Assembly (NCBI GenBank): GCA_029783825.1
Contig: JAREIK010002446.1
Coordinates: forward strand, 1-64,000
Length of the DNA: 64,000 bases
Reading direction: 5' to 3'
DNA from: Sapria himalayana
Lineage: Eukaryota; Streptophyta; Magnoliopsida; Malpighiales; Rafflesiaceae
The notes beneath the pieces are model-generated. The model made no database searches and was not told the origin of the DNA. It saw only the letters and a program-made list of their open reading frames with translations. A program made the translations under genes and the position numbers. Shown here piece after piece: positions 1 through 12,477 of this stretch (position 1 is its first letter; the number at the start of each line of letters is the position of its first letter).

Positions 1-1094
1 ATATGGTTTATCTAGCTATCAGGCTATTTTTCTCATCTCTATCTATCTTTCTGTGTATCTTTCTATCAATATTTTGTCTAAATGTCTATCTATTTATCCA
101 TCTATTTAATCATCTTTCTATTTGTATATCTATCTATTTATCTATTTATCGATAAGTAATCTATCTATGGTCTGCTTGTTTATGTATATATCTATCTTTC
201 TGTCTATCTTTCTGTATATTAGTTTTCTGTATACTATCTATCTATCTGTCTGTCTGTCAATCTGTTTATCAATATATCTTTCTATCAATCTGTAATATCT
301 ATATATATATATGTCGATCTATATATCTATCTATTTGTCTATCTATCTATCATTTTACTATTTATCTATCTATCTATCCATTTTTCTAATCTATCTATCA
401 ATCTATTTATCTATTTGTGTTTCAATCTATATGTCTATTTGGATATCTGTATATTTGTTTTATCTATATATCTCTCTATCTGTCTAGATGTCTATCTTCT
501 ACATGTATATCTATTTATATATCTATCATCTTTTACCTATCTATCTGTCTATCTACCTATATGTCTAATGTCTATCTATCTATCTTTAAATGTATATATG
601 CCTATATATCTTTCTACCTACCTATCTATCGGTGTCTATCTATTTATTTATCTATCTGTCTATCTATTGTTTATCTATCTGTCTGTCTATCTTTCTATCT
701 ATCTAAATATCTATATGTCCTATCATTTTATTTGTCTATTTGACTATCTCTCTATCTTCCTATTGTCTATATTTCTATCTGTCCATCTCTCTATCTATCT
801 ATATATCTGTATATCTATCTATTATCTATAGGTCTATTTGTCTATGTTTCTATATGTCAATCTTTCTATCTGTCTAACTATTTATCTGTCTATCTATCAA
901 TCGGTAAATATATATCTCTATCTATTTGGATATGTATATATATGTTTATCTGTGTTATCAATAAATATGTTTATAGATCTAACTATCTATGTATCTATCT
1001 ATCTATGTATAGTTCTATATGACTACTGTCTAACTAGCCATCTATCTTATATCTATTTAGCTATTTACTATCTATTTAGCTATCTATTTATCTA

Positions 1095-1795
1095 TATATC
1101 TCTCTATATGACTATCTATCTTCCAATCAAGCTATATGACTATCTATCTATATGTATATATTTTCTATCTATTTATCTATCTGTCTAACTGTCTATTTGT
1201 CTATCTATATATCTATCTATATATATCTATCTATCTATTTATCTTTTTATTTGTCTCTATGTCAATCTTTCAATCTATGTATCTATCCATCTGGCTATCT
1301 AGCTATCATGCTAATTGTCTATCTATCTATCTGTTTATTTGTCTATATGTCTATCTATCTATTTGTCTATCGATTTAACTATCTATTTGTATATATATAT
1401 ATATGTCTATCTTTTTATCTGAATATATATCTATCTTTATATATCTCTCTATTTATCTATCTTCCAATCAAGCTATATGACTATCTTTCTATATGTATAT
1501 TTGTCTATCTATTTATCTGTCTATTTATCTATCTGTCTAACTATCTATCTGTCTATCTATATATCTATATATATATATATATATATCTATCTATCTATTT
1601 ATCTTTCTATCTGTCTCTATGTCAATCTTTCAATCTATGTATCTATCCATCTGGCTATCTAGCTATCATGTTAATTGTCTATCTATCTATCTGTTTATTT
1701 GTCTATCTATCTATCTATCTGTCTATCGATTTAACTATCTATTTGTATATCTATATATATGTCTATCTTTTTATCTGAATATCTATCTATCTATA
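1095..1795. repeat. Two-copy tandem duplication, about 341-360 bp unit
   Basis: The string TTCCAATCAAGCTATATGAC occurs at 1121 and 1462. The following landmark GTCTCTATGTCAATCTTTC occurs at 1253 and 1613. Both are followed by the same rare words (CCATCTGGCTATCTAGC, ATCATGYTAATTG, CGATTTAAC). The period grows from 341 to 360 bp because the second copy carries a longer (TA)n run at about 1565-1586. The copies differ by few substitutions, so the event is recent relative to the array. Confidence 0.9.
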
Positions 1796-2783
1796 AATCT
1801 ATTTATCGGTCTATCTATTAATATATCTATCAATCTGTCTATATTTATGTCTATTATCTATATGTGTATTTGTCTATCTATCTGTCTATATGACTATCTA
1901 TCTACCTGTCTATATGTCTATGTGTTAATCTATATAAGTGTATATGTATCTATTTGGCTATCTGTCTATCTATCTCTCTATTTGTCAATTTGTATATCTA
2001 TCTAAATGTCTATAAGACTATCTGTCTACCAATCTATCTGTCTATATGTCTATGTGTCTATCTATATATCTATCTATGTGTCTATCTTTCTAACTAAATA
2101 TTTATCTATCTATCGATCAGTTTGTGTATCTATCTATCTATATGTCTATCGGTCTATCTATATATCTGTCTATCTTTTTATCTATCTATCTGTCTATCTA
2201 TCTATAGGTCTATATGGTTATCTATATATCTATCTATTTCATTATCTGTCTATATGTCTCTTTGTCTATCTATGTATGTGTCTATATGTCTATGTGTCTA
2301 TGTGTCTATCTGTCTATCTGTCTATCTGTCTATCTGTCTATCTGTCTATCTATCTATCTGTCTATCTATCTATGATCTATCTTCCAATCTGTCAATCTTT
2401 CTATCTGTCTATCTATCTATCTGTCAATCTTTATGTGTGTGTGTGTGTATCTATGTGTCTATTTATTTATCTATCTATCAATTTATTTATCTATCTATTT
2501 GTCTATCTTTCTATATGTATATCTATCTATCTATCTTTCTATAAATAAATCTATCTATCTAACTATTTATCTTTCAACCTATCTATCTATCTATATGTTT
2601 ATTTGTCTATCTATCTATATGTCTATCTATCTATCTTTGTATTTTTCTATCTATGTATCTATCTAATTGTCTATCTATCTATTGCTATATATATCTATCT
2701 ATCTGTCTGTCTGCTATCTGTCTAACTATATTTCTGTCTATTTTCCTATCTATCTATCAATCTATATATTTATCTGTTTTACT

Positions 2784-2839
2784 CAATCTATGTTTCTATC
2801 TATCTATCTATCTTTCTATCTATATATCTATCTATATAT

Positions 2840-2881
<42 letters not shown>

Positions 2882-2933
2882 ATATATAGATAGATATATA
2901 GATAGAAAGATAGATAGATAGAAACATAGATTG
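2784..2933. repeat. Near-perfect palindrome centred on (TA)n
   Basis: The left arm begins CAATCTATGTTTCTATC at 2784 and the right arm ends with its complement (GATAGAAACATAGATTG) at 2933. The arms match through TACATGTATA on either side of an alternating TA core near 2850-2870. The only difference noted is one extra TATC unit in the left arm. The right arm is in GATA polarity, so the palindrome marks a strand flip inside the array. Confidence 0.9.
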
Positions 2934-2945
2934 AAACATATATAT

Positions 2946-3055
2946 ATATACACAAATTGAAAGATATACATATAGAAAGGTAGAAACATATATATATATA
3001 TATATATATATATGTTTCTACCTTTCTATATGTATATCTTTCAATTTGTGTATAT
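2946..3055. repeat. Perfect 110-bp palindrome
   Basis: The left arm (ACACAAATTGAAAG at 2950) and the right arm (CTTTCAATTTGTGT ending at 3051) are exact reverse complements around a (TA)n centre at 3000/3001, with no spacer. Pairing extends to 2946/3055 and fails at the next pair. With the palindrome ending at 2933 it brackets a GATA-polarity insert of about 120 bp, after which TATC polarity resumes. Confidence 0.93.
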
Positions 3056-3806
3056 GTCGATATTGCTATCTGGTTATTAGGCTATTTGTCTTTCTATTTA
3101 TTTTTTTATCTATATATTTATTTGTCTATATGTCTACCTATCTATCTGTCTATCTATTAATCTATCTATCTATATATCTATCTATATGTCTATCTTTCTA
3201 TATTAATATCTATCTATCTATTTATCTATCTATCTGTCGATATGTTTATCTGTCTATTTATCTATCTATCTATCTTTTATCAGGCTATCTGTCTATCTAT
3301 CTATCTATATGTTAATCTGTCTATCTATATATCTCTCAGTCTGTTGGTCTATTATATTTTTATTTATCTATCTATCTGTCTATATGTCTTATGTCTATTT
3401 GTCTACTTGTCTATGTATCTATGTGTCTATGTGGCTATGTATCTATCTGTCTATTTATCTACCTGTCAATCTATCTATCTATCAGTCAGTCTATCTATCT
3501 CTCTATATGTCAATCTGTTTATATGTCTATCTATCTATCTATATATCCGTCTATATTTATATCTATCTTTCTATCTATCTATATAACTATCTATTTGTCT
3601 ATCTGTCTATTTATTTATAAGTCTATCTGCCTATCTGTCTATGTGTCTATCTATCTATCTATTAATTTATTTATCTATCTTTCTATCTATTTATTTTGTA
3701 TATATATCAAGATATATATCTATCAATCTATCTGCCTTTCTATCTTTCTATCTATTTATCTATCTGTCTGTCTATGTGTCAATTTGTCTATCTATCTGTA
3801 TATGTG

Positions 3807-3809
<3 letters not shown>

Positions 3810-3891
<82 letters not shown>
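3810..3891. repeat. (AT)n microsatellite
   Basis: About 80 bp of uninterrupted alternating AT, the longest pure dinucleotide run in the left arm. Confidence 0.97.
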
Positions 3892-3893
<2 letters not shown>

Positions 3894-4207
3894 TTCTATC
3901 AATATATCTATCTATCTATCTAACTATATATCTATATACCTATTTATCTATCAGTCTATCTGTCTTACTGTCTATCTATCTAACTAGTTATCTAGCTGTT
4001 TGTCTTTCTGTCTATATATGTCTATCTATCTATATGTATATCTATCAATCTATCTATCTTCTATTTGTATCTTCATTTATCTTTTTATCTGTTTATCAAT
4101 CAAACTATCTATCTATCTTTCTATCTATTTTTCTTTATATCTTCCTATATATCTAATTATCAATATGTGTATCTGTCAATATTGCTATTTGGCTATCAAG
4201 CTATTTG

Positions 4208-4240
<33 letters not shown>

Positions 4241-5593
4241 ATGTCTATATGTTTATCTCTACATTTGTATATATTCCTATTTCTCTATGTGTCTATCTAT
4301 CTAACTATTAATCTGTCTATTTGTATATCTATCTATATATCTATATTTCTATCTGAATATCTATATATCTATCTGTCTGTCTGTCTGTCTAGTTGTCTAT
4401 CTTTCAATCTATCTATCTTACTATCTATTTATCTATCTAAGTATATGTTTATTTGTCTATCTGTCTTCTATCTATAAATATATCTTTCTATCTATCTATC
4501 TTTCTTTCTAGCTATTTGTCTATCTATCTATATGTCTGTCAATCAATCAATCTGTCTATCTATTTATTATCTGTCTATCTATATATCTATCTGCCTATAT
4601 GTCTATATGTCTACCTGTCTATGTGTCTATGTGTCTATCTGTCTATTTGTCTATATGTCTATCAATCTATATGTCTATTTGTCTATCAATCTATTAGTCT
4701 ATATATCTATCAATGTATATGTCTATCTATCTATCTGTATATCTAACTATTTGTTATATATCTGTCTATTTTTCTATCTATCTATCTATATATCTATCTA
4801 TTTTTCTATATACTTTCTATTTATATGTTTATCTATCTGTCTATATGTCTATCTGTCAATCTGTCTATCTATCTATCTATCAATCTTTATATTTATTTAT
4901 CTGTAAATTAATCAATCTAACTATCTATCTGTCTGTCTATCTATCTAACTATCTATATGTCTATTTTTCTATCTATTTATCTGTATATCTATCTATATGT
5001 ATATTTATCTATCTATCTTTCTATTAATAAATCGATCTATCTATATATTTAACTATCTACCTATCTATCTATCTATTTGTCTATCTTCCTATATTTATAT
5101 TTGTCTATCTATTTATCTGTTTGTCTGTCTATCTTTCTATTTGTCTATCTATCTGTCTATCTATCTGTCAATCTGTCTATTTATATATTTATCTATCTCT
5201 TCATATGTCTATCTGTTTGTTTATAATTCAATCTAGCTATTTGTCTATCTATCTATCTATCTATCTATCTGACTATCTATCTATTTGTGTATCTATCTAT
5301 CTATTTATCCATCCATCTATCTGCATGTCTATCTGTCTATTTGTCTATCCATCTATCTTTTTATCTGTCTATCTATCTATCTATCCATGTCTTTATCTAT
5401 CTATCTATCTATCCATGTCTTTATCTATCTATCGATCTTTTGTCTATTTACTTAACTATCTATTTGTCTATCACTTATCTATCTATATGTTTATATAGTC
5501 TATTTATCTATCTGTCCATATATCTATCTTTCGATCTATTTCTTGGTTTATCTCTTTATCTATCTTCTTGTCTATCTTTCTATCTATCTATTT

Positions 5594-5841
5594 ATTTTCT
5601 TTCATCTTCTTTAATATATGACAAAATCAGAATAACATTGAGTAGTTTTGATCACCCATAATGACTTTATCTTTCCATCAAATTTGGGTGATCATGTGCA
5701 CTAATTCTATAAAGAAGAAAAATGACAAAAGAATTTATATTAACAATAAGAATATAATTATTTACTACTTGAATAATAATCAACATAAAAGTTAAGTAAT
5801 TAAATAATTATTTTTCAATGCTTTTGTTTTGTTATCTTTAC
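5594..5841. other. Unique AT-rich junction between satellite and CACTA remnant
   Basis: Satellite periodicity stops near 5593. The sequence contains a short inverted repeat, TGATCACCCA at 5649-5658 and TGGGTGATCA at 5685-5694 (10-bp arms, 26-bp loop). No coding signal is seen. On the minus strand this stretch lies just past the splice donor of the accessory-gene exon ending at 5842, so it may be intron sequence of that gene. Confidence 0.6.
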
Positions 5842-6466
5842 CTGAAAGTCATTAAAATATGACACTTTTGTCGATTCAAAAACTTTATTCCATGAGAAAG
5901 CTTTAGAATCAGCCATTTTCTTGAAAGACTTTGTAATTATAGTCAAATACTTGTGAGATGGAATAAAACTGTGCAAATAAATAAATAACATTGAAAACAA
6001 GTAAATCATAACAATATTAAAAAACCACTGACTGTAACATCAAAACTTTTTTTCAAGTCATTTTTACATATTTATTTTACCTCTCATTCACAATCTCAAT
6101 TTTTAACTTTGCACTGACTGTAAATGAAGGCACTGAATTTGATGATGTCGTTGGTATTGTAAATAGGGAAACAATCAATGTAAAATGTGGTGTATAAGTT
6201 AGAGATAGAACAAAAGTGTGTGCATGAAGCATAATGGGTGGTGGGCTTACATCTGATAAAGGTGATAGTAGAGGTCTCAATGATGGTGTTGGTGATAGAA
6301 ATGGAGATGGTGATTGTGATGTTGAAGTCTAGATATGGTGGCTATGAGATGGTACTAATTCTACAACATGATGGTTACTAAATAAATTTTGCTCATTTCT
6401 ATGTCCACATCCACCTCCACCACAGCCACTTCCACCTCCACCATGGCCACGTCCTTTAGGCGCCAT
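5842..6466 (-). pseudogene. CACTA accessory protein, Ptta/En/Spm family (TNPA-like), partial
   Basis: The second gene of the decayed CACTA element, on the same strand as and downstream of the TNP2 pseudogene. Exon 1 runs 6466-6082. It starts with a Met-Ala-Pro-Lys-Gly-Arg-Gly leader and a Gly-rich run, followed by a Ser/Pro-rich segment, and ends at a GAG|GTAAAA donor. An in-frame TAG at 6329-6331 interrupts it, probably from CAG. Exon 2 runs 5968-5842, after a TTGCACAG acceptor and before a CAG|GTAAAG donor. It reads ITKSFKKMADSKAFSWN then VFESTKVSYFNDFQ, which fits the conserved 'ITxxFKxxxxxxxxSWxxVPxxxxxxWFxxFK' block of plant Ptta/En/Spm transposase proteins. In full-length relatives this block continues into 'FxWDPxH' in the next exon, which is not found before the satellite begins at about 5593. 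The gene is therefore truncated or split there. Assignment is by remembered family pattern only. Confidence 0.7.
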
Positions 6467-6606
6467 CTTCTCTACAAAATAAAACATAGAACAAAAATTA
6501 GATATATGATGAACAAGTATGCATTTTTGAATAAAACATAATGATAGATTTCAAAAAAATATAAAAAGTCTTTGATAGTTTAAATTTATAATACAATTAT
6601 AATAAT

Positions 6607-9600
6607 TTAATTATCGGCATCACTGTCATCCTCCAATGGATCTTCTATTATTTCGTCTGATTCCAATAGAAGTTCGAACTCATCTTCAGATAGAAATTGA
6701 TCATCTTCAATTTCTATTGTGCCACCATTTGAGTTGCATAAATTTTCTAGATCTTCATCTATATCCACAGGCTCAATATTATTTATGTTATCTTCCTGGA
6801 ATGCCGGTGCAATTTATAAGTATGCACTTCTTTGTTGCAATATTGGTACTTTAAATTTTGATCGAACTTTGATTTTGCAAATCGCCCACCAATCTCTTTT
6901 ATCACGAGATAAACTCAGATATGTACAATAATATTCATGAGCAGCATGAACTGCCATAATAAATGCCTCATATCGATTATATCTATGTTTATGGTTAACA
7001 TCCACTAGCTTATAATCCGAATGAATCATTGTGCACACCTTTCATGTAGGATTAAACCAGTCTCACTTAAATAATACAATCCTGTTATTTTCAAGTATAG
7101 GATACTCCAACTCAATAACTTGTTTGAGTTGATCATAATAATCAATCTCATCTGCACTATAACCCAAGCATTTAATGCATACACCACTATTTTTTGTTGT
7201 TTTAGAAGAACCGTGCCCAATTGTGTGAAATTTATATCCATTAACAAAATACCCAGTATAGGTTGCCACATACATAAACAGGTCTTTACTTAGATTCTGA
7301 ATAAATCTCTATTCGAATGATCAATTTATTGTAACATAAATTAAAAAAATTATATTAACAAATAAAAGATTCTAATAAATTAAATAATTCAAAAATATAA
7401 ACTTAATAATTCTCACATAATTTTTTAACCAATTCGTAAATTCAGATTCTAGCATATAATCGACATTATTGCTGGAAATTGCTGGATGCCTATATTTTAA
7501 TCAGCTCAACATAAATACTGCATAAATATAAAAAGAGAGAAAAACATGTATATCAATTTTTAATAATTTCTATTAAAGATAAAATTAAACTATGATTAAA
7601 CCTGCAACCATTTTGGGTATACATACTTAATATATGGTGCAACCTTCTCACAATTAAGTAAAATGTAGCACCTTGTTGCTTTGTACTCTTCATATGTCAT
7701 ATATCTTTTCATTGCACTTCCAAATGCTCTTCCAAGGTACTTGAAGATAGATAGTTTGTCCACAGAATCATCTTCTACCATCACATGACATTCATAATTC
7801 TGCGGCACATTTATATTCTTTGTATTGATATGATCCTCAAAATAATAAGAACAAAATGATGATGCTTCTTCTACTAAATATGCATTGCAAATTGAACCAT
7901 CAGATTTTGTCTTGTTTCTAAAATTCAATTTCAACTTACGAAGATACCTACAACAATAATGTTAGGTTTCAATTAGATTAATTTACAATATTACTTAAAG
8001 TAAGAAATAATAAAACACAGCAAATTATATGTATTTATCTTTCAAAAGGATACATCCTTTTGAATTACACTTGTCCTGCAATCCTTGCTTCATATGCCAA
8101 ATGGAGCGGCAAATGCTACATTGAGTCAAAAAAATTGGTGAGAATATCCTTTCAAGCTTACAAATAATAAGTGGAATGTCATTCTCTAGCCTTTCCATGT
8201 CATCTATTTTGATTGTGGTTGCAGTTATCTGTTTTAAAAACAAACTAAGTTTTGTAAGGACCTTCCAAACACTTACTGGAAGCAATTCACGGAATGTAAT
8301 TGGTATTAAACTCTGCATGAATACATGATAGTCATGACTTTTCATTCCAAATAACTTAAGATTCTTCATTACCATGCACCTACCCATATTTGACACATAT
8401 CCATCAAAGAATTTCATATTTTTCACTCATTCACATAATATCTGTCTTGCCTTCATATCAAGTGTGTACCAAGCTTAAGGGAATTTTTTTATTTCCTCAT
8501 TCAGTTTGAATCCAGGATGTCGATAGTAATCATTCAACTCTTGTCTTGATTTTAAAGTATCTTTTATTTTTCCGTCTACATTAAGGATAGTGTTGAAAAT
8601 ATTCTCAAAAATATCTTTTTCAATATGCATTACATCTAAGTTATGACGAATTAAATTGGACTTCCAATAGGGCAAGTCCCAAAATATACTACGTTTCCTC
8701 CCACCAAATAATTTGCCTATTGGTTCATTATTTCCATTAGCTTCCTTTTTCGTTACATTCTTCAAATATATACTCCGAATCTCTATCATAATATCATCTC
8801 CTGAATGAACTGATAGTGCAACTATCATCATAGTTTTATTTTTTGAAATGCAATTCTATTTCTTCGAAATGGATGATTTGTATGTAGAAACTTACGATGG
8901 TTATCAAACCATGCCTGTTTACCACTAAATTTGAGGCTAAATGCATTAGAATTTATCATGCAATATGGGCTTGTGAATCATTCTATAGTACTCCAGCCAT
9001 ATAACATTGAATATGCAGGAAAGTTACTTACCGTCCACATAAGAGCTACCTGCATAATGAAATTTTGCTTCTTTGAGATATCATATGTATTCACGCCAAC
9101 ATACCTTAATTGATTTAACTCTGTAATAAAAGGCTGTAAGAAAATATCCAGCATGTCTTTCAGATTTTTTGGCCATGGAACCAATATTGACAAAAACATA
9201 TATTGCTCCTTCATACACACCACATTGGCAAATTATAAGATGTCACTATCACTGCCATGTTGAATATTGTTGTCCAGATTGCCCAAATGATTGAAATCCA
9301 ACAGTGCTAAAACCCAATTTCACATTTCAACTTTTTGCTGCAAAATCTTGATGTATATAATTAAAATACTTCCAAGCAGGTAAATCTAATGGATGATGCA
9401 TAACCCCTTCGTCAACCTTATGCTTGGAATGCCACCTCATATCATTTTCTATAGCATTTGATGCATATAGTCTCTATAATCGAGAAATTAATGGAAAATA
9501 ATACATCTTCTTAAAGATGACCTTCATTGTTTGTCTAGTACCTACAAAACGAAGTACTTTCCTAAAATGAGGATGGTAACAAAACTTACCGCTAATTAAA

Positions 9601-10190
9601 TCACTATCACCGCCCCAATATAAAATGCATCCATTTAAACAAGAATCAATTTTTTTCACTGGCAGACCCATTCCTCATAGTAACTTCTTAGTGTTGTAAA
9701 AGTTGTTAGTGATCAAATTATTATCCGGAACAATCTCCTTCATTAGTTCTGTCACATGATCAAATAATTTCTCAGACATATGATTTTTTGACTTAATGCT
9801 CATTAGTCGAGCCACAAGTGACAATTGCGAATGTGCTTTACAACCAGGCCAAAACTTTTTATCTGCAGCTTTAAGCATTTCATAAAATTTTTGAGCTTCA
9901 GGATTAGGTGGTTCATCCAAGTAATCCATATTGAAGTCAGCACCAGTAGCTTCCGTGATCATTCTATGATATGTGTTTGATGATTCTTCACTACAAGCAA
10001 ATGATTCAGTACCCTCATTTTGGTCAATATTCAGAGCCAATGTACTTTCCCCATGATAAATCCAAACAAAATAATTTGGCACAAAGTCATATTTAGCCAA
10101 ATGAATTCTTATACTGTTTGCATCACGAAAATGGATATTCTGACACTTGCGATGATTACATGGACACTTAATTTTTTCTCTATCCATCAA
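6607..10190 (-). pseudogene. CACTA (En/Spm) TNP2-type transposase pseudogene
   Basis: Reading down the minus strand, the full domain order of a plant TNP2 transposase is present but broken. 10190-10050 is the N-terminal transposase-associated Cys-rich domain (IKCPCNHRKCQN, then HGE). 9930-9480 is the linker (KFYEMLKAADKKFWPGCK; KKIDSCLNGCILYW). 9470-8835 is the TNP2 core (FLQPFITEL, GVNTYDISKKQNF, FPAYSMLYGWST, WFDNHRKFL). RHNLDVMHIEK lies near 8648. 8420-7600 is the DUF4218-like region (MKSHDYHVFMQ). 7270-6810 is the DUF4216-like region (GYKFHTIG, NSGVCI, VDVNHKHRYNRYEAF, KRDWWAICK). An acidic tail ends at a TAA at 6607-6609. Lesions seen: in-frame stops at 9675-9677 (TGA), 9474-9476 (TAG) and 9327-9329 (TGA); frameshifts near 9255, 9225, 8975, 8835 and 8130; further stops near 8460, 8095 and 7050. 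The remnant cannot make a transposase. No terminal inverted repeat was found on either side. Confidence 0.93.
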
Positions 10191-10594
10191 TCTCGATTAA
10201 TTACATGCAAAATTGATGAAAGTTTCAAGCCCAGTCAAAAAATCTTTTTTCAAAAATCCATTAATAACCTTTCCGTAAATCCACTAATGATCTGAGTTCA
10301 TTTTACTTTGTTTTATTTACAAAAAATAATGCCCAATCATTATTATAAATAAAACATTATATTACTTCAAAATATATAAATAATTAAATAAAATTATTTA
10401 CAGATGAATATTTAAAAATTAAATATCGTGAATATCGAGGCAAAATACGAAAGTGCAAAGTATTTGTAGAATCTACATTAATAGATAAAGCAATTTTTAG
10501 CACTATAAAGATTAATAGATATCATAATTATACTAGATAAATAGTGCAAAGTACGATAGTGCACAAGAAAGGAAAGCAAAAAGGTAATACATTT
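10191..10594. other. Former 5' region of the TNP2 pseudogene
   Basis: AT-rich sequence upstream of the transposase start. It holds no recognisable exon and no CACTA terminus (no TTGTAGTG-like end). No promoter element could be assigned. Confidence 0.5.
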
Positions 10595-10762
10595 AATGTT
10601 TGAAGGAGGAGAGGGAAGAGAGAGAGAGATAAGGTGGGGAGAGAAAGGGGCAAGAAATGGGGAGATGGTGAGAGAGAGAGAGAGGGAGAGGGAGAGAGAA
10701 GGTTGGAGAGAGAGTGGGAGAGAAATGGTCAAATGGAGAGAGGGGGAAAGAGGGAAGAGAGA

Positions 10763-10809
<47 letters not shown>

Positions 10810-10810
10810 T

Positions 10811-10849
<39 letters not shown>

Positions 10850-10960
10850 AAGCAAGAAAGAAGAGCGAGAAAAAAATTAACAAGATAGAGTGTTACACAA
10901 AGAAAAAGAGGAAGAGAATGATAGAAAAAATTATAGAGGGAGAGAGAGACATAGAGAGTG
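10595..10960. repeat. (GA)n-rich purine tract
   Basis: About 265 bp (10595-10860) of GAGA interrupted by GGGA and AAGA, trailing into looser A/G-rich sequence to about 10960. The + strand is almost pure purine. Open frames on either strand read only Glu-Arg or Ser-Leu repeats and are artefacts. Motif density and purine asymmetry make triplex formation or GAGA-factor binding possible, but nothing here shows either. Confidence 0.95.
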
Positions 10961-11399
10961 TAGTGTTAGAATGAAGAATTATATAAAAGAAAATATAAGT
11001 TCTTCAGTACAAACCTATCAAATATTTCATTTTTTATTATACATAAGTTTATATTTGAGCCTGAGGCCCAAGGGCTGGGATTAGGTAAGAGTACGACCCT
11101 TATTTGTCTTATATCATATATGAGCCTGATCAATAGACACTCTTATGCTATGTGCTAACATATTGTTGATATTATATCATTAGCCGTTTTATTTCAAGTT
11201 TGTGCAACAAAATAGTATTATCCCATATATAATTATATGTTAGGATACATATAGTAATTGTAGTTATAAATAGTTACATTTAGTTTAACATATAATTATA
11301 TATAGATATATGCATATAAGTAGTTATAAGTAAATATAAATAAATGGGTACAAAGTTATAAACAAATATATAGAATTACATATATGTATACATAATTAA

Positions 11400-11730
11400 A
11401 AATAATGTTATATTTATTTATATATAGTTTTTTATAGTTATAAAAATATTTATATATGGTTATACATATTTAGTTAAACATTATGTTGTATGTTTTTATA
11501 CATATAATTATAAATATAGTTACATGTGGATATACATATAGTTACACGTATAGTTAAACTTATATTTATACATGTATACAATTTTATTTAGTTTTATAAA
11601 TATTTATATATAGTTATACACATATAATTAAACATAATGTTTTATGTTGTAATATATATAATTATAAATATAGTTACATGTGGTTATACATTTAGTTACA
11701 CCTATAGTTATACTTATAGTTATACTTAAA
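11400..11730. repeat. Imperfect tandem duplication, about 154 bp
   Basis: The phrase ATAATTATAAATATAGTTACATGTGG recurs with TAGTTACATG at 11517 and 11671, a 154-bp shift. Both are preceded by ATAAATATTTATATATGGTTATA-like and AAACATWATGTT words in the same order. The two copies are diverged. Confidence 0.75.
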
Positions 11731-12149
11731 ATAATCAAATCCTACTTGAGTTATCATGATAAAGATTTTTGAATCCAAGATTTCTAAAAAGTTACTAGTT
11801 GGATGGTTGGTGGCATCATTAAATGGGTGTAAGCCCTTGGTTTGAACTTGTCATTGTTCTTTGAAGAAGTATATTTTGTTAAAGCCTATGAGAATCAAAA
11901 ATTGATTTTTGAATTCTGAAACTATTATTTTAGATTTAAATTTTTTTTAAAACTTCTGTGAGATAAACAAAGTTGATGCATTTCGGTGCATCAAAAGTGG
12001 ATAAAAGTTATAATGTTATAGAATAAAATGTTAAGGGGTCCCAAAATGAAAATAATTATGTTTTATTACAATTTTTAATTTTAATATAACATTTGGGGAC
12101 CCAAATCCAAAATATTTATGATTTGGGTCTTCCAAATTTCTATACTGAT

Positions 12150-12330
12150 AATTACCTTCCTTTATTCATACGATATGCATATACTCAAGTATGCATATGA
12201 GTTTATGCATAAACTCATTTTTTTCATAAACAAAAGCATATGCATATGGAGTTTATAAATACTCTGTATGCATAAACATATGCATAAACTCATTTTTGCA
12301 TATTGAGTAAGCTAAAACAAGTTTATGCAT
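12150..12330. repeat. Cluster of ATGCAT-centred palindromes
   Basis: TATGCATA or TTTATGCATAAA words recur about eight times. The best is GAGTTTATGCATAAACTC at 12199-12216, an 18-bp perfect palindrome, and TGCATAAACTCATTTTT occurs again near 12280. Confidence 0.75.
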
Positions 12331-12436
12331 AATGTTTTTTTTAATTATATTGGGATAATAATGAGTATCCGAATTTAGGTACTAAAATATAACCTTAATC
12401 ATAGATTTTTTTTTGGATCCCATAACATAACTATCC

Positions 12437-12438
<2 letters not shown>

Positions 12439-12473
<35 letters not shown>
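12439..12473. repeat. (TG)n microsatellite
   Basis: Seventeen uninterrupted TG units in the spacer between satellite arms. Confidence 0.97.

Positions 12474-12477
<4 letters not shown>

Larger units (their letters stand above)
1..5593. repeat. Degenerate TATC satellite, left arm (+ strand TATC)
   Basis: The stretch is almost entirely variants of TATC/TGTC/TATT units on the + strand, with short (TA)n runs and few G residues. It ends where unique AT-rich sequence starts near 5594. Landmarks recur at about 1.1-1.2 kb: an ATTGCTATYTGGYTAT-like string at about 3060 and 4175 (a shortened relative near 15), and runs of TATGTGTC near 2275, 3415 and 4615. This suggests a shorter higher-order unit than in the arm beyond 13.8 kb. 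The open frames here encode only Tyr-Leu-Ser-Ile repeats and are not genes. Confidence 0.95.

Noticed and set aside
1..5593. CRISPR-like regular repeats
   Set aside because: Units are 4 bp with no spacers, and the genome is clearly plant nuclear.
6636..6931. Two overlapping + strand open frames of about 70 codons
   Set aside because: They are antisense to the C-terminal domain and acidic tail of the TNP2 pseudogene.
10478..10888. Glu-Arg-rich (+ strand) and Ser-Leu-rich (- strand) open frames
   Set aside because: Both are translations of the GA tract and have no non-repeat content.
10955..10975. GTGTAGTG near the GA tract as the missing terminus of the autonomous CACTA element
   Set aside because: It lacks the adjoining TTTTCTT/TTTTGTT bases, subterminal repeats and any partner terminus.
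11041..11160. GC-richer patch as an LTR retrotransposon end
   Set aside because: No second LTR, primer-binding site or polypurine tract could be found around it.
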